DNA from: Bacteroidetes/Chlorobi group bacterium MS-B_bin-24
Lineage (GTDB): Bacteria; Bacteroidota; Ignavibacteria; Kapaibacteriales; UBA2268
Direction: 5' to 3'
NCBI GenBank assembly: GCA_003731685.1
Contig: RCNO01000007.1
Span: 1-57,373, forward strand
Length of the DNA stretch: 57,373 nt
This document shows, in pieces, positions 26,417 to 35,299 of this stretch. The position numbers and the translations under genes are program-made. The notes beneath the pieces were generated by a model. That model made no database searches, was not told the origin of the DNA, and saw nothing but the letters and a program-made list of their open reading frames with translations. Within the stretch, counting starts at the first letter, position 1, and every line of letters starts with the position of its first letter.

Positions 26417-26704
26417 ATGAACTTAGCACCATTGCACGACAGAGTGATTATTAAGCCATCGCAACCCGAAGAAGTAACCAAAGGGGGAATAATTATCCCC
26501 GACACAGCAAAGGAAAAGCCAATGCAGGGCGAAGTCGTCGCAGTAGGTCCCGGCAAACTTACCGAGGACGGCAAAGTTATTCCATTAACAGTTAAGGTTG
26601 GCGACAAAGTGCTCTATGGAAAATACTCGGGCACAGAAGTCGAAATTAACGGCGAGCAATTCCTAATTATGAGAGAATCAGACATTTTCGCAATCATTAA
26701 ATAA
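26417..26704 (+). CDS. groES: Co-chaperonin GroES
   Basis: GroES caps the GroEL folding chamber. The 95-residue protein has [12 protein letters not shown] at the start, the mobile loop region [25 protein letters not shown], and [15 protein letters not shown], all standard. A strong ribosome-binding site (AAGGAGG) lies seven bases upstream. CIRCE sits in the leader. groEL follows 42 bases later. Confidence 0.98.
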   Translation: MNLAPLHDRVIIKPSQPEEVTKGGIIIPDTAKEKPMQGEVVAVGPGKLTEDGKVIPLTVKVGDKVLYGKYSGTEVEINGEQFLIMRESDIFAIIK

Positions 26705-26746
26705 TTACAAATTTCATTATGTTAAACAAAAAAATGGAGGTATAAT

Positions 26747-28369
26747 ATGGGAGCTAAAATAATCACATTTGATTTTGAAGCAAGAAATGCTTTAAAACGA
26801 GGTGTCGACCAATTAACAAATGCAGTCAAAGTTACTCTTGGTCCCAAAGGTCGAAATGTTATCATCGATAAAAAGTTTGGTGCACCAACTGTTACCAAAG
26901 ACGGTGTTACTGTTGCAAAAGAAATTGAATTAGAGGACCCAATCGAAAATATGGGCGCCCAGATGGTACGCGAAGTTGCATCGAAAACAAGCGATGTTGC
27001 TGGCGATGGAACCACAACTGCTACTGTCCTTGCCCAAGCTATCTTCTCCGAAGGATTGAAAAATGTTACCGCTGGGGCAAACCCAATGGATTTGAAGCGT
27101 GGAATTGATATGGCTGTCGAGGCTATTACCAAAGAGTTGAAGAAAATTAGCAAAGAGGTCGAAGGGAAGAAGGAAATTGCCAATGTTGGGGCTATTTCGG
27201 CTAACAACGACAAAGCAATCGGCGAACTCATTGCCGATGCAATGGAAAGAGTTGGTAAAGATGGTGTTATTACAGTCGAAGAAGCAAAAGGCACCGAGAC
27301 TTCTATGGAAGTTGTCGAAGGAATGCAGTTCGACCGTGGTTACCTTTCCCCATACTTTGTTACCGACGCCGAAACGATGGAAGCAGTTCTCGAAAATCCA
27401 TACATTTTGATACACGACAAGAAGATATCTGCTGTAAAAGATATTCTTCCAATACTTGAGAAGATTTCGCAATCGGGCAGGTCGTTGTTGATTATTGCCG
27501 AAGATGTCGAAGGCGAAGCTTTGGCAACGCTTGTTGTGAACAAATTGCGCGGAACCTTGAAAGTCTGCGCCGTCAAAGCTCCGGGCTTCGGTGACCGACG
27601 CAAAGCAATGCTCGAGGACATTGCAATTCTTACCAATGGTACAGTGATAAGCGAAGAGAAAGGCTTCAAGCTCGAAAACGCTACGCTCGCTTATCTTGGA
27701 ACTGCTAAGAAAGTTGTTGTCGACAAAGACAACACAACGATAGTCGAAGGTAGCGGCAAACCAGAGGAAATTAAGAAGCGAATTAACGAAATAAAGATTC
27801 AAATCGAAAAGACCACAAGCGAATACGACAGAGAAAAACTACAAGAGCGACTTGCCAAATTGAGCGGTGGGGTTGCTGTTTTGAAGATTGGTGCAGCCAC
27901 CGAGGTCGAGATGAAAGAAAAGAAAGCCCGAGTGGAAGATGCTTTGCACGCTACCCGCGCAGCAGTCGAGGAAGGAATCGTTCCCGGTGGTGGCGTTGCC
28001 TATCTCCGATGTCTGCACGCTCTCGACGACTTGAAGCCCGAGAACGAAGACCAGAAGATTGGCATCGAGATTGTCCGCCGAGCTTTGGAGGAACCAGCTC
28101 GACAGATTGTCGCAAACGCTGGGTTAGAGCCTTCGGTTATTGTTAATAAAATCAAAGAGGGCAAGGGTTCGTTTGGATTTAACGCCCAAACAGAACAATT
28201 CGAGGATTTATTCGAAAGTGGTGTTATCGACCCAACCAAAGTTGCGCGAGTGGCTTTGGAAAACGCTGCTTCGGTTGCAGGTTTGCTCTTAACAACTGAA
28301 TGCACAATAGTCGAAAAGCCCGAAAAGAAAGAAACCCCGCCGATGCCTCGCGGATACGATGAATACTAA
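26747..28369 (+). CDS. groL: Chaperonin GroEL
   Basis: The 540-residue chaperonin subunit starts [16 protein letters not shown] and shows [17 protein letters not shown], the ATP site [12 protein letters not shown] (with the catalytic Asp in AGDGTT), the apical-domain segment [13 protein letters not shown] and the late [12 protein letters not shown]. The C-terminus is [16 protein letters not shown] and lacks the Gly-Gly-Met repeats that line the cavity floor in E. coli GroEL. Related phyla often end with GGMG/GGMY, so this tail is a visible variant, but the frame is intact. It ends in a good terminator. Confidence 0.98.
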   Translation: MGAKIITFDFEARNALKRGVDQLTNAVKVTLGPKGRNVIIDKKFGAPTVTKDGVTVAKEIELEDPIENMGAQMVREVASKTSDVAGDGTTTATVLAQAIFSEGLKNVTAGANPMDLKRGIDMAVEAITKELKKISKEVEGKKEIANVGAISANNDKAIGELIADAMERVGKDGVITVEEAKGTETSMEVVEGMQFDRGYLSPYFVTDAETMEAVLENPYILIHDKKISAVKDILPILEKISQSGRSLLIIAEDVEGEALATLVVNKLRGTLKVCAVKAPGFGDRRKAMLEDIAILTNGTVISEEKGFKLENATLAYLGTAKKVVVDKDNTTIVEGSGKPEEIKKRINEIKIQIEKTTSEYDREKLQERLAKLSGGVAVLKIGAATEVEMKEKKARVEDALHATRAAVEEGIVPGGGVAYLRCLHALDDLKPENEDQKIGIEIVRRALEEPARQIVANAGLEPSVIVNKIKEGKGSFGFNAQTEQFEDLFESGVIDPTKVARVALENAASVAGLLLTTECTIVEKPEKKETPPMPRGYDEY

Positions 28370-28388
28370 TGTTTCTGCTAAAAATTTT

Positions 28389-28424
28389 AGGGGCTGTCTC
28401 GGTTTAGAGTCAGCCCCTTTTTGT
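28389..28424 (+). terminator. Rho-independent terminator after groEL
   Basis: GGGGCTG pairs with CAGCCCC, extended by CTC/GAG after one mismatch, and is followed by TTTTTGTTTTC. It lies 20 bases past the groEL stop and ends the groESL transcript. Confidence 0.88.
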
Positions 28425-28494
28425 TTTCTTAAGTAATCAGCATCTGGAATGTTTGCCTGCTAAGGAAATAGATGAAGTCGCCTTTCGAAATTAG

Positions 28495-29124
28495 TTAAAC
28501 GAGCCCATTTTTTATTGCATAGTGGGTGATTTCGGCATTCGAACGCATCCCCATTTTCTCGAGAATTCGGATTCTGTATGTACTAACTGTATTTGCGCTG
28601 AGATGCAATTCTTTCGCTATTTCTTTAATTGTCTTTCCTGAAGCAATCAAACACATAACTTGGAACTCGCGGTCGGAAAGTTGCTCGTGCAAAGGAACTG
28701 GGCTGGTTTCTTCCAATTTCGTGGCAAGGAGCTCGGCGAGGTTTTCCGAGACATATTTCCTTCCCATTGCAACGCGATGAATTGCCTCGATAAGTTCTTC
28801 GGGTTCGCATTCCTTGTTCAAGTAGCCCGATGCCCCAGCTTTCAAAAGCCGAACAGCGTATTGGTCTTCGGGATACACTGTGAAGATCAACACGGGAAGT
28901 TTCGGATTAATTCTTTTAATGTCCTTCAAGGTAGCCAAGCCATCTTTGCCGGGCATCGAAATATCCAAAAGCACAACATCGTAGTTGCCTTCGCGAATCT
29001 TTTCGAGTAGTTCAAACCCGGAACTGGCTTCCCCAGTCACTTTCAGATTGGGGTCTTGTTCGATTATTTGCTTCAAGCCAGTTCGAACTACCGCGTGGTC
29101 ATCTGCAATTATTATTTTAATCAT
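28495..29124 (-). CDS. NarL/FixJ-family response regulator
   Basis: This 209-residue protein has an N-terminal receiver domain with IIADDHAVVRTGL and the phospho-acceptor Asp54 in VVLLDISMPGKDG, then Lys in a loop near 104 (LKAGASGYLNKE). A C-terminal LuxR-type helix-turn-helix follows (about 145-209, LSDREFQVMCLIASGKTIKEIA). It starts two bases after the stop of the histidine kinase gene on the same strand, so the two form a cognate pair. Targets are unknown. Family members often answer to nitrate/nitrite, oxygen or cell-envelope cues; nrfHA lies 15 kb away, but no link is shown. Confidence 0.95.
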   Translation of the reverse strand: MIKIIIADDHAVVRTGLKQIIEQDPNLKVTGEASSGFELLEKIREGNYDVVLLDISMPGKDGLATLKDIKRINPKLPVLIFTVYPEDQYAVRLLKAGASGYLNKECEPEELIEAIHRVAMGRKYVSENLAELLATKLEETSPVPLHEQLSDREFQVMCLIASGKTIKEIAKELHLSANTVSTYRIRILEKMGMRSNAEITHYAIKNGLV

Positions 29125-29126
29125 AG

Positions 29127-31325
29127 TTAATTTATTGGAATTGTTAATGTTACCGTTGTTCCAATGTTCGAAACACCGCTTATCGTGAGTTTTCCGTTAA
29201 CCGAGCGGGCTCGCTCTTTCATTCCAAAAATTCCAAGTGATTTCTTTGCCGAAATATCTTCGGGCTTGATTCCTTTCCCATTGTCCGCAACTGTTAGCAC
29301 AAGGTTATTCCCTTCGATATCGAGATGAATATCCACTCGTGTTGCATTTGCGTGGCGTGCAATGTTTGTCAGTATTTCCTGAAAGACGCGAAACACTACG
29401 ATAGACTTGGCTTCGCTCAATTGAATTTCCTGCTTGGGTAAATTTAAACGGCAACGGATTGCAGTTTGTTTTTGGAATTCTTTGGCTTGCCATTCTATTG
29501 CAGCGGTAATTCCAAAATGGTCTAAAACGCTCGGTCGTAACTGCGAGGAAATAGAGCGAACTTTCCGAATCATCGAATCAATCATATCAATCATCTTATG
29601 TAATTTCTCGTGCAAAACTTCCTCGCGGAGGAATTTCTTCTTCAAGACCCAAGACAATTCTAATTTCATCGCCGTTAGAATATGCCCCAATTCGTCGTGG
29701 ATTTCGAAAGCCAGCTTTTTCTTTTCTTCTTCGCGAAGCGACTCGAAATACATCGCAAGATTTCTCATCTCCTCTTGCGAAGATTTTAATCTCTCTTCGG
29801 CTTGCTTCTGCTCATCTATGTCGAATGTAATGCAGTCCAAATACAAAATCTTGCCTCGACTGTCGACTAAATTTTCTACTAAGGTCTCGACCCAAACAAT
29901 TTCCCCATTTGCCTTTTTGATTCTATACTCAAAAGTTTTCGACAGGTTTGGAAAATGAAACATCTCGGAAAAATTATTCTGAACACGGAAATAATCATCG
30001 GGATAAACTATCTCGACCCAACCGTTGCCTTTCCCAACGAATTCTTCAACTTTATACCCTGTGATTTCATAGAAAGAACCTGTAACATCTGTAATTTTAA
30101 AGTTGGAGTCAATCTTAAACAGAACAGATTTGGTTTTCCTTTCAACCTTTGCAAGAGTTTGTTTTAAACTGTTTAGTTCTTGTTCAATGTTTTTGAATTG
30201 TGTCAAATCATCAATTACGTAAGAGTTGTAATGGGCTCGTGTGGAGCGAGTTTTAATTGGATAGCCTTCGACAAGGAATGTGTTTTCCGTATTGGAATTT
30301 GCAGCTGTAATTTGAGCTTGCCCTTGTCTAAATATTTGTTCTTTGTGCTTTAAAACTTCGTTTAAAAATTCGGGAAATTCTTTGAAAATTTTACCTGCTT
30401 TGTCGTTCTGGTAAACTATTTGGCCCAAATCGTTTTGGACAAAGATGCCCGAATCACCATTTTCAATCAATTTGGTAAAAATTTCATACCGCTCTTGCTC
30501 AAAAGTAGTCCGAACGTCATCTTCCGTAGTTAAATAAAACAAACTGACAATGTATTCCGTGCTATCTTGGCTTTGAATTGGAACAAATTCTATTGTAACA
30601 GGAATTCTCTTTGCAGAGTGGGAACTTATCTCGCTGGTAAAAACAACTTTTTCACTATTTGCAAGCCGAGTCGAAATCTCCTCGATTGGCAATTTGCCTT
30701 TAAAGTTACAAATATCGAATAAACTTCTGTTTAAGACTTTATCCGAAGGATTTAAAAATTCTTTAAAAGTCTTGTTAAGATATAAAACATTAAAATTCAA
30801 ATCAGTTAAAATTATCGGGATTGACAAATTTTCGAACAAGAAGAGTAATTTGTTTAATTCAGGACTTTCTTTGAAGACCGAATTATCAGATGTTTCATGC
30901 CCCTTCGTGCTTGGGATTTCCTTTTCGAGCACAAAGTTGAGCGAAAAGATTTGCCTATCGATTTCGACAGGAACGGCAAAAACTTGCAGCGAAACTTTTG
31001 TGCCGTTGTCTTCGTGTGTTGCAACGAACTTATCGAGCGGTTGATTCTTTTGGAATGCTGCAATCGCAGGGCAATTTTGGCAAATCGTTGAAGATTTCAA
31101 GAAGATATTGTAACATTTCGAATCTTTCGAGAAGGAAAAGTTTTCGCGGAATTTCTTGTTTGCCCAAACAAGTTCATAGGTTGAGTTGATTAAGTAAACT
31201 GATGTGTTCTGGCTTTCGTACAACGACGAAAGTAAATTTAGTAAGCCATTTCCGCTGGTTTGCGAATCGATTGATTCGCTTTGGTTTGAATTTTTTGTAA
31301 ATATTTTTAAAAAGCCAAAATTCAT
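29127..31325 (-). CDS. PAS-domain sensor histidine kinase (HisKA_3 type)
   Basis: The 732-residue kinase has no clear membrane helix, so it is probably cytoplasmic. At least three PAS-like domains are visible; the first (about 30-140) carries a three-cysteine motif CYNIFLKSSTICQNCP, a pattern known from PAS sensors that may bind metal or react to redox state. The last PAS/PAC (about 395-515) has EYRIKKANGEIVWVETLVE. The dimerisation box EIHDELGHILTAMKLELSW (about 538, His phospho-acceptor) is of the HisKA_3/NarX type, followed by an ATPase domain with NIARHANATR, VADNGKGI and GIFGMKERA. It pairs with the response regulator immediately downstream. Confidence 0.94.
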   Translation of the reverse strand: MNFGFLKIFTKNSNQSESIDSQTSGNGLLNLLSSLYESQNTSVYLINSTYELVWANKKFRENFSFSKDSKCYNIFLKSSTICQNCPAIAAFQKNQPLDKFVATHEDNGTKVSLQVFAVPVEIDRQIFSLNFVLEKEIPSTKGHETSDNSVFKESPELNKLLFLFENLSIPIILTDLNFNVLYLNKTFKEFLNPSDKVLNRSLFDICNFKGKLPIEEISTRLANSEKVVFTSEISSHSAKRIPVTIEFVPIQSQDSTEYIVSLFYLTTEDDVRTTFEQERYEIFTKLIENGDSGIFVQNDLGQIVYQNDKAGKIFKEFPEFLNEVLKHKEQIFRQGQAQITAANSNTENTFLVEGYPIKTRSTRAHYNSYVIDDLTQFKNIEQELNSLKQTLAKVERKTKSVLFKIDSNFKITDVTGSFYEITGYKVEEFVGKGNGWVEIVYPDDYFRVQNNFSEMFHFPNLSKTFEYRIKKANGEIVWVETLVENLVDSRGKILYLDCITFDIDEQKQAEERLKSSQEEMRNLAMYFESLREEEKKKLAFEIHDELGHILTAMKLELSWVLKKKFLREEVLHEKLHKMIDMIDSMIRKVRSISSQLRPSVLDHFGITAAIEWQAKEFQKQTAIRCRLNLPKQEIQLSEAKSIVVFRVFQEILTNIARHANATRVDIHLDIEGNNLVLTVADNGKGIKPEDISAKKSLGIFGMKERARSVNGKLTISGVSNIGTTVTLTIPIN

Positions 31326-31375
31326 TTCAAAAAACTAAATACATAAATAATAACAAGTTCCAAACAAAAATATTG

Positions 31376-32416
31376 TTAAAATTTCTCGTCGGAGTTGAAA
31401 ACAATTTCGACTTCGTTTTCGAGCCAGATTCCGAATTTTTCAAAAACATCGTTGCGTATCGAACGAGCGAAATCAACAATTTCTCTGCCCGATTTAACAC
31501 CAAAATTTACAATCACGAGCGAATGCTTTTCGTAAGTTCCTACATTTCCAATTCGTTTGCCCTTCCATCCTGCTTTCTCAATTAGCCAACCTGCTGGAAT
31601 TTTGAACAAATCGTTTTCAACGGGGAAAAAGGGAACATCGGGATACTTGCTCTTCACTCTTTCTAAAATATCGTTCGTTACAACAGGATTTTTGAAAAAT
31701 GAACCAGCATTTGGAAATTGTGTAATATCGGGCAACTTCGATTTACGCAGTCGGCAAACAGTCTCGAATACATACTTTGGGTCGGGTTGGATAAATGGAA
31801 ATTTCTTCACTTCCTTCTTCAACTCGGGATACGAAAGATTTACATTTGGTTTTCGATAAAGTTTGAATTTTGCAGAAGTGATTATGAATTTATTTTTCAA
31901 CTCGTTCTTAAAAATCGAATTCCGATAGCCGAAGGAGCATTCTTCTGCCGAAAGGTTTTTAAATTCCATCGAGGCAACATCGACTCCACGAACTTCGAAG
32001 ACAAAATTCTTCAACTCGCTCCCGTAAGCCCCGATGTTTTGTGCAACTGCTCCGCCAACATTTCCAGGTATCAATGCCAAATTCTCCAAACCATAAAATT
32101 TATTTTTGATGGCAATTTCGACGAAATTGTGCCAACTTATTCCAGCTTCAACTTCGAGAAGTATAAATTTTTTGTTGCTTTCGATGATTTTAATCCCCCG
32201 ATTTACAGGATTTATAACAATGCCGTCGAAATCGTCTGCAAACAAAGTGTTCGAGCCCCCGCCCAAAATATATCGCGCACTTTGCTGGAAAGCTTGCGAG
32301 TCGAGAACAGAAAGCATATCAGATTCATTGCGAACTTCCGCAAAAAATCGTGCTTTCGACTCAACAGCAAAAGTTGTTTTCTCTTTAAGCGAAAAATTTT
32401 CTAAAATTTTTACCAT
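31376..32416 (-). CDS. murB: UDP-N-acetylenolpyruvoylglucosamine reductase
   Basis: MurB reduces UDP-GlcNAc-enolpyruvate to UDP-MurNAc, a cytoplasmic step of peptidoglycan synthesis. The 346-residue FAD protein has the type I FAD segment ARYILGGGSNTLFADDFDG, the loop LALIPGNVGGAVAQNIGAYG (about 115-134), FGYRNSIFKN, and FPNAGSFFKNPV with the catalytic Ser-containing AGSFFKNP. The C-terminal AGWLIEKAGWKGKRIGNVG is typical. I chose the ATG at 32414-32416 over a TTG three codons upstream. It stands alone, not in a mur cluster. Confidence 0.96.
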   Translation of the reverse strand: MVKILENFSLKEKTTFAVESKARFFAEVRNESDMLSVLDSQAFQQSARYILGGGSNTLFADDFDGIVINPVNRGIKIIESNKKFILLEVEAGISWHNFVEIAIKNKFYGLENLALIPGNVGGAVAQNIGAYGSELKNFVFEVRGVDVASMEFKNLSAEECSFGYRNSIFKNELKNKFIITSAKFKLYRKPNVNLSYPELKKEVKKFPFIQPDPKYVFETVCRLRKSKLPDITQFPNAGSFFKNPVVTNDILERVKSKYPDVPFFPVENDLFKIPAGWLIEKAGWKGKRIGNVGTYEKHSLVIVNFGVKSGREIVDFARSIRNDVFEKFGIWLENEVEIVFNSDEKF

Positions 32417-32525
32417 AGAATACAAATTTAGAGAAAAATAGCGAAGGGAACCCAGCGATTTATGTAAATTTTCGCCGAGTTCCCTGTTTAAACGAGTTGA
32501 CTTTTGAATATGATTAAAACGAAAT

Positions 32526-33230
32526 TTAGATACCTATTCCAAGAATCATTCGGAAGAGGAGTTCAGGTTTTCCAGCTGTATTTTTCGAAAACATCAAAGT
32601 TGGTGAAGCTGCGACCCAAAGATGCTCTTGACCGTGGGAAACAACAAGCCCTGCGTAGTGGGCATCTTTATCTCCCTTGAATTCCATTCCCAAACGGAAG
32701 AGTTTGCTAAACTCATACCGAAAGCCAACGGCATAGGCATAGGTAAATTCCGTTTCGTCTTCGACCTCAAGCTCGAATATCTGATTAATCGCAAAGTTGA
32801 AACGACCAATGTCTTTTGCAAGGATTAATTTGCCTTCGAATTTGTGCTTCGATAAGTTGAAATTCGACCCATATTCCAAATAGATTAATGGGTCTAAAAA
32901 GAACTGGTTTTTTTCGCCAATCAAAAACCTACTGCGTAAATCGAAACCCGAGTAGTAGAGATTGCCCTCCGAGCTTTGCTTGAAATTTTGGTAAATCGAG
33001 AAGTCGAAGTGGTTAGTCATACCAATTTCGACTTCCAGCTTGTGTTCAATCGTGGCTTTTCCTTTGATTTCGCCGAGTTTTGGAACCGAGATAGTCATAT
33101 AGTGTTCAACTTCTGCTTTTCCCGGTTCCATAATCATATACTCATAAGTCCAAACATAGGAACGCATATCCGCTTTGGCTCCATAAGCGAACATAAGGCA
33201 GAACAGAACAAAGCAAAATAATTTTTTCAT
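32526..33230 (-). CDS. Exported outer-membrane beta-barrel-like protein, unknown function
   Basis: The 234-residue protein starts MKKLFCFVLFCLMFAYGAKA, a clear signal peptide cut near ADMRSY. The mature part consists of short alternating strands (ATIEHKLEVEIGMTNHFDFSIYQNF, broken here: ATIEHKLEVEIG, NHFDFSIYQNF, AYAVGFRYEFSKL), as in a small outer-membrane barrel, and ends in FRMILGIGI. I do not recognise a named family. The ATG at 33228-33230 fits the signal peptide better than a TTG four codons upstream. It is divergent from the CDGSH gene with a repeat module in between. Confidence 0.75.
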   Translation of the reverse strand: MKKLFCFVLFCLMFAYGAKADMRSYVWTYEYMIMEPGKAEVEHYMTISVPKLGEIKGKATIEHKLEVEIGMTNHFDFSIYQNFKQSSEGNLYYSGFDLRSRFLIGEKNQFFLDPLIYLEYGSNFNLSKHKFEGKLILAKDIGRFNFAINQIFELEVEDETEFTYAYAVGFRYEFSKLFRLGMEFKGDKDAHYAGLVVSHGQEHLWVAASPTLMFSKNTAGKPELLFRMILGIGI

Positions 33231-33389
33231 ATCAAAACACAATTGTTAAATAAAACGAAAAGCAAAATTAGGCTAATCAAACTTAAAAATTCACTCAAAG
33301 AAGATTTTGTATTCAATTTGTTGCAAGGGAAATATCTAAATTTGGCCTAAAAACTTGATTTCTTGACCCCAGAGGAATTCTTCACAGAG

Positions 33390-33459
33390 AGACATCGTAT
33401 GTTTTTGAAACATCCGATGTCTGGAAATTTTGTAGGGGCCACCGGCTGGTCGCCCCTAC
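33390..33459. repeat. Type A hairpin plus GC-centred second hairpin between divergent genes
   Basis: AGACATCGTATGTTT / AAACATCCGATGTCT (33390-33422, one mismatch) and, nine bases later, GTAGGGGCCACC / GGTCGCCCCTAC (33432-33459). This copy lies between two divergently transcribed genes, so it cannot be a terminator of either. The rest of the 33231-33601 gap is A/T-rich with no gene. Confidence 0.9.
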
Positions 33460-33601
33460 GAATTATAAAATTTTGAAATACTTTTTTTATGTTTAAATTT
33501 TTTTTCTTTATCAGCAATGCATTCTGTTAAAAATTTTCCCAAAAGACAATTTTTTCATTTATTTAACGATTATAATACTTTCAAACAATTTTGAGGGGAA
33601 T

Positions 33602-33841
33602 ATGAGTGAACCTGTTATTGCACAAAAGTCTCCATACCAAGTCAAGTTGACTGCTGGAACCTATTATTGGTGTGCTTGTGGTGAATCGAAACGTCAACCT
33701 TTTTGCGATGGCAGCCACAAAGCTAAAGGTGCTTTCACTCCTGTTCGATTTGATTTGAACGAGGACAAAGTGGTTTGGCTTTGTGCATGCAAAAGGACAT
33801 CGAATTCGCCTTTCTGCGACGGAACTCATAAGAAATTATAA
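33602..33841 (+). CDS. CDGSH iron-sulfur protein with two cluster motifs
   Basis: This 79-residue protein holds two CDGSH-type motifs (C-x-C-x8-C-x3-H): C24, C26, C35, H39 (CACG...FCDGSH) and C61, C63, C72, H76 (CACK...FCDGTH). Each should bind a redox-active 2Fe-2S cluster with three Cys and one His ligand. The duplicated form is related to mitochondrial MiNT/CISD3. In bacteria its role is unsettled; redox or iron-sulfur transfer is suspected. A GAGGGG ribosome-binding site precedes the start. It ends one base before the mnmE start, so the two genes are probably cotranscribed and coupled. Confidence 0.95.
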   Translation: MSEPVIAQKSPYQVKLTAGTYYWCACGESKRQPFCDGSHKAKGAFTPVRFDLNEDKVVWLCACKRTSNSPFCDGTHKKL

Positions 33842-33842
33842 A

Positions 33843-35192
33843 ATGGCTGAACCGATTGTTGCATTATCAACCCCGCCGGGAATCTCGGGTATCGCTGTTA
33901 TTCGAGCCTCTGGCGAGGGCGTTTTCCAAATCCTGGATTTGTGCTTCGAGGGAAAAGTAAAAATATCCGAAACAAAGACCCATACAATTCATTATGGTAA
34001 GTTCCACGATAACCAAAATCTTATCGACTTTGTTACGGTTTCGGTTTTTCGGGCTCCCAATTCCTACACAGGCGAAGATGTAGCCGAAATTTCCTGCCAC
34101 GGCGGTTATATCGTGGCGGAAAAGGTCATCGAAACGCTAATCAAATACGGTTGTCGGCTTGCCGAACCGGGGGAATTCACCCGCAGAGCATTTCTAAATG
34201 GCAAACTCGATTTAGCTCAAGTCGAGGCTGTTGCCGATTTGATTCATTCAACTTCGGAAGCCAGCTACCAAGTGGCAGTTCGCCAGTTGGCTGGCGAATT
34301 TAGCCGGCGGATAAGTGAATTCCGCAAAAAACTACTGGATGCTGCAAGCCTGCTGGAATTAGAATTGGATTTTGCCGACGAAGGGTTTGAATTTGTCGAT
34401 AGAAACATAATTGTCAACTCAATTGACCAAGCCATAAATTTTTGCGAGGATTTGACGGCATCATACCATTCCGCCGAAATTATGCGTTCGGGTTATTTTG
34501 TTGGCATTGCAGGTTTCCCGAATTCGGGTAAATCCACTCTCTTTAACTCCCTTTTGCAAAGGAAAAGAGCGATTGTGAGCGAAATTCCCGGAACCACTCG
34601 AGACTACTTGGAAGAGACAATTTTTATCGACGGATTTGCTGTTAAACTGATTGACACAGCGGGATTGCGTAAGACAGCAGACATAATTGAAATCGAAGGG
34701 ATTCGAATGGTTGAATCCCTTTTGGCACAATCAAATTTAATTCTTGTGCTGAACGACATAACCCAAGGCAGGGAACATTCCGATTCGCTTTTTGCTGAGC
34801 TTAAAGCTCGTTATGCAAATTGCAGAGTGCTGTTGGTTCAGAACAAAATTGACCTGTTGGATACACTTCCGCCAGCGCGCGAAGCCGAAATTTTTATTTC
34901 TGCAAAACATAGCGTTGGACTCGAAAAAATCAAAGAGTTTATCAGCGAAGAGTTGAAGAAAGAACGAACCCACATTCAAGATGTTTTGCTGAACCAAAGA
35001 CATTACTTGCTTTTAAAGAAAGCGAGCGAAGAATTGCGGAATGCCAAAAAGAGTCTTCTGCAAGGAGCGGGGAATGAGCTTGTTGCCGACGATTTACGCA
35101 GAGCGGTCAAAACGCTGGGGGAAATCATCGGCGAAAGTTTCAGCCAAGATGTTTTGAACAATATCTTTTCCAAATTTTGCATTGGGAAGTAA
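33843..35192 (+). CDS. mnmE: tRNA modification GTPase MnmE
   Basis: MnmE, with MnmG, adds the carboxymethylaminomethyl group to the wobble uridine of several tRNAs. From the ATG at 33843 the 449-residue protein starts [21 protein letters not shown]. It has the folate-binding N-terminal domain ([29 protein letters not shown]), the GTPase domain with G1 GFPNSGKST (about 222-230), DTAG (about 270) and NKID, and the C-terminal CIGK (446-449) with the catalytic Cys. The frame stays open for 20 codons upstream inside the CDGSH gene, but those residues do not fit. mnmG is not next to it. The stop codon lies within a parS-like palindrome. Confidence 0.97.
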   Translation: MAEPIVALSTPPGISGIAVIRASGEGVFQILDLCFEGKVKISETKTHTIHYGKFHDNQNLIDFVTVSVFRAPNSYTGEDVAEISCHGGYIVAEKVIETLIKYGCRLAEPGEFTRRAFLNGKLDLAQVEAVADLIHSTSEASYQVAVRQLAGEFSRRISEFRKKLLDAASLLELELDFADEGFEFVDRNIIVNSIDQAINFCEDLTASYHSAEIMRSGYFVGIAGFPNSGKSTLFNSLLQRKRAIVSEIPGTTRDYLEETIFIDGFAVKLIDTAGLRKTADIIEIEGIRMVESLLAQSNLILVLNDITQGREHSDSLFAELKARYANCRVLLVQNKIDLLDTLPPAREAEIFISAKHSVGLEKIKEFISEELKKERTHIQDVLLNQRHYLLLKKASEELRNAKKSLLQGAGNELVADDLRRAVKTLGEIIGESFSQDVLNNIFSKFCIGK

Positions 35193-35216
35193 ATGTTCCA
35201 CGTGGAACATTTACTT
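35187..35216. promoter_or_regulatory. parS-like ParB-binding site overlapping the mnmE stop codon
   Basis: The core TGTTCCACGTGGAACA (35194-35209) matches the consensus of chromosomal parS sites (TGTTNCACGTGNAACA). It sits inside a perfect 30-base palindrome, 35187-35216. The mnmE stop (35190-35192) falls in its left arm. parS sites cluster near replication origins; the rpmH-rnpA-yidD-yidC group 17 kb away agrees. No parA or parB is in the window. It might also act as a hairpin in the mnmE mRNA, but the fit to parS is exact. Confidence 0.9.
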
Positions 35217-35299
35217 TGACACTTCAAAACAAAAATTTTGGTTAAATCCTTAAAAAATATTATTTTTGTTGTCTATTTTTTGTTAAAATCGGTAAAGTT

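Noticed and set aside
28003..28022. Partial match to the repeat core inside groEL
   Set aside because: CCGATGTCTG is only ten bases, is part of conserved codons, and has no paired arm.
35217..35299. T-box leader before ileS
   Set aside because: No T-box sequence, stem or terminator is present in the 83-base A/T-rich stretch.
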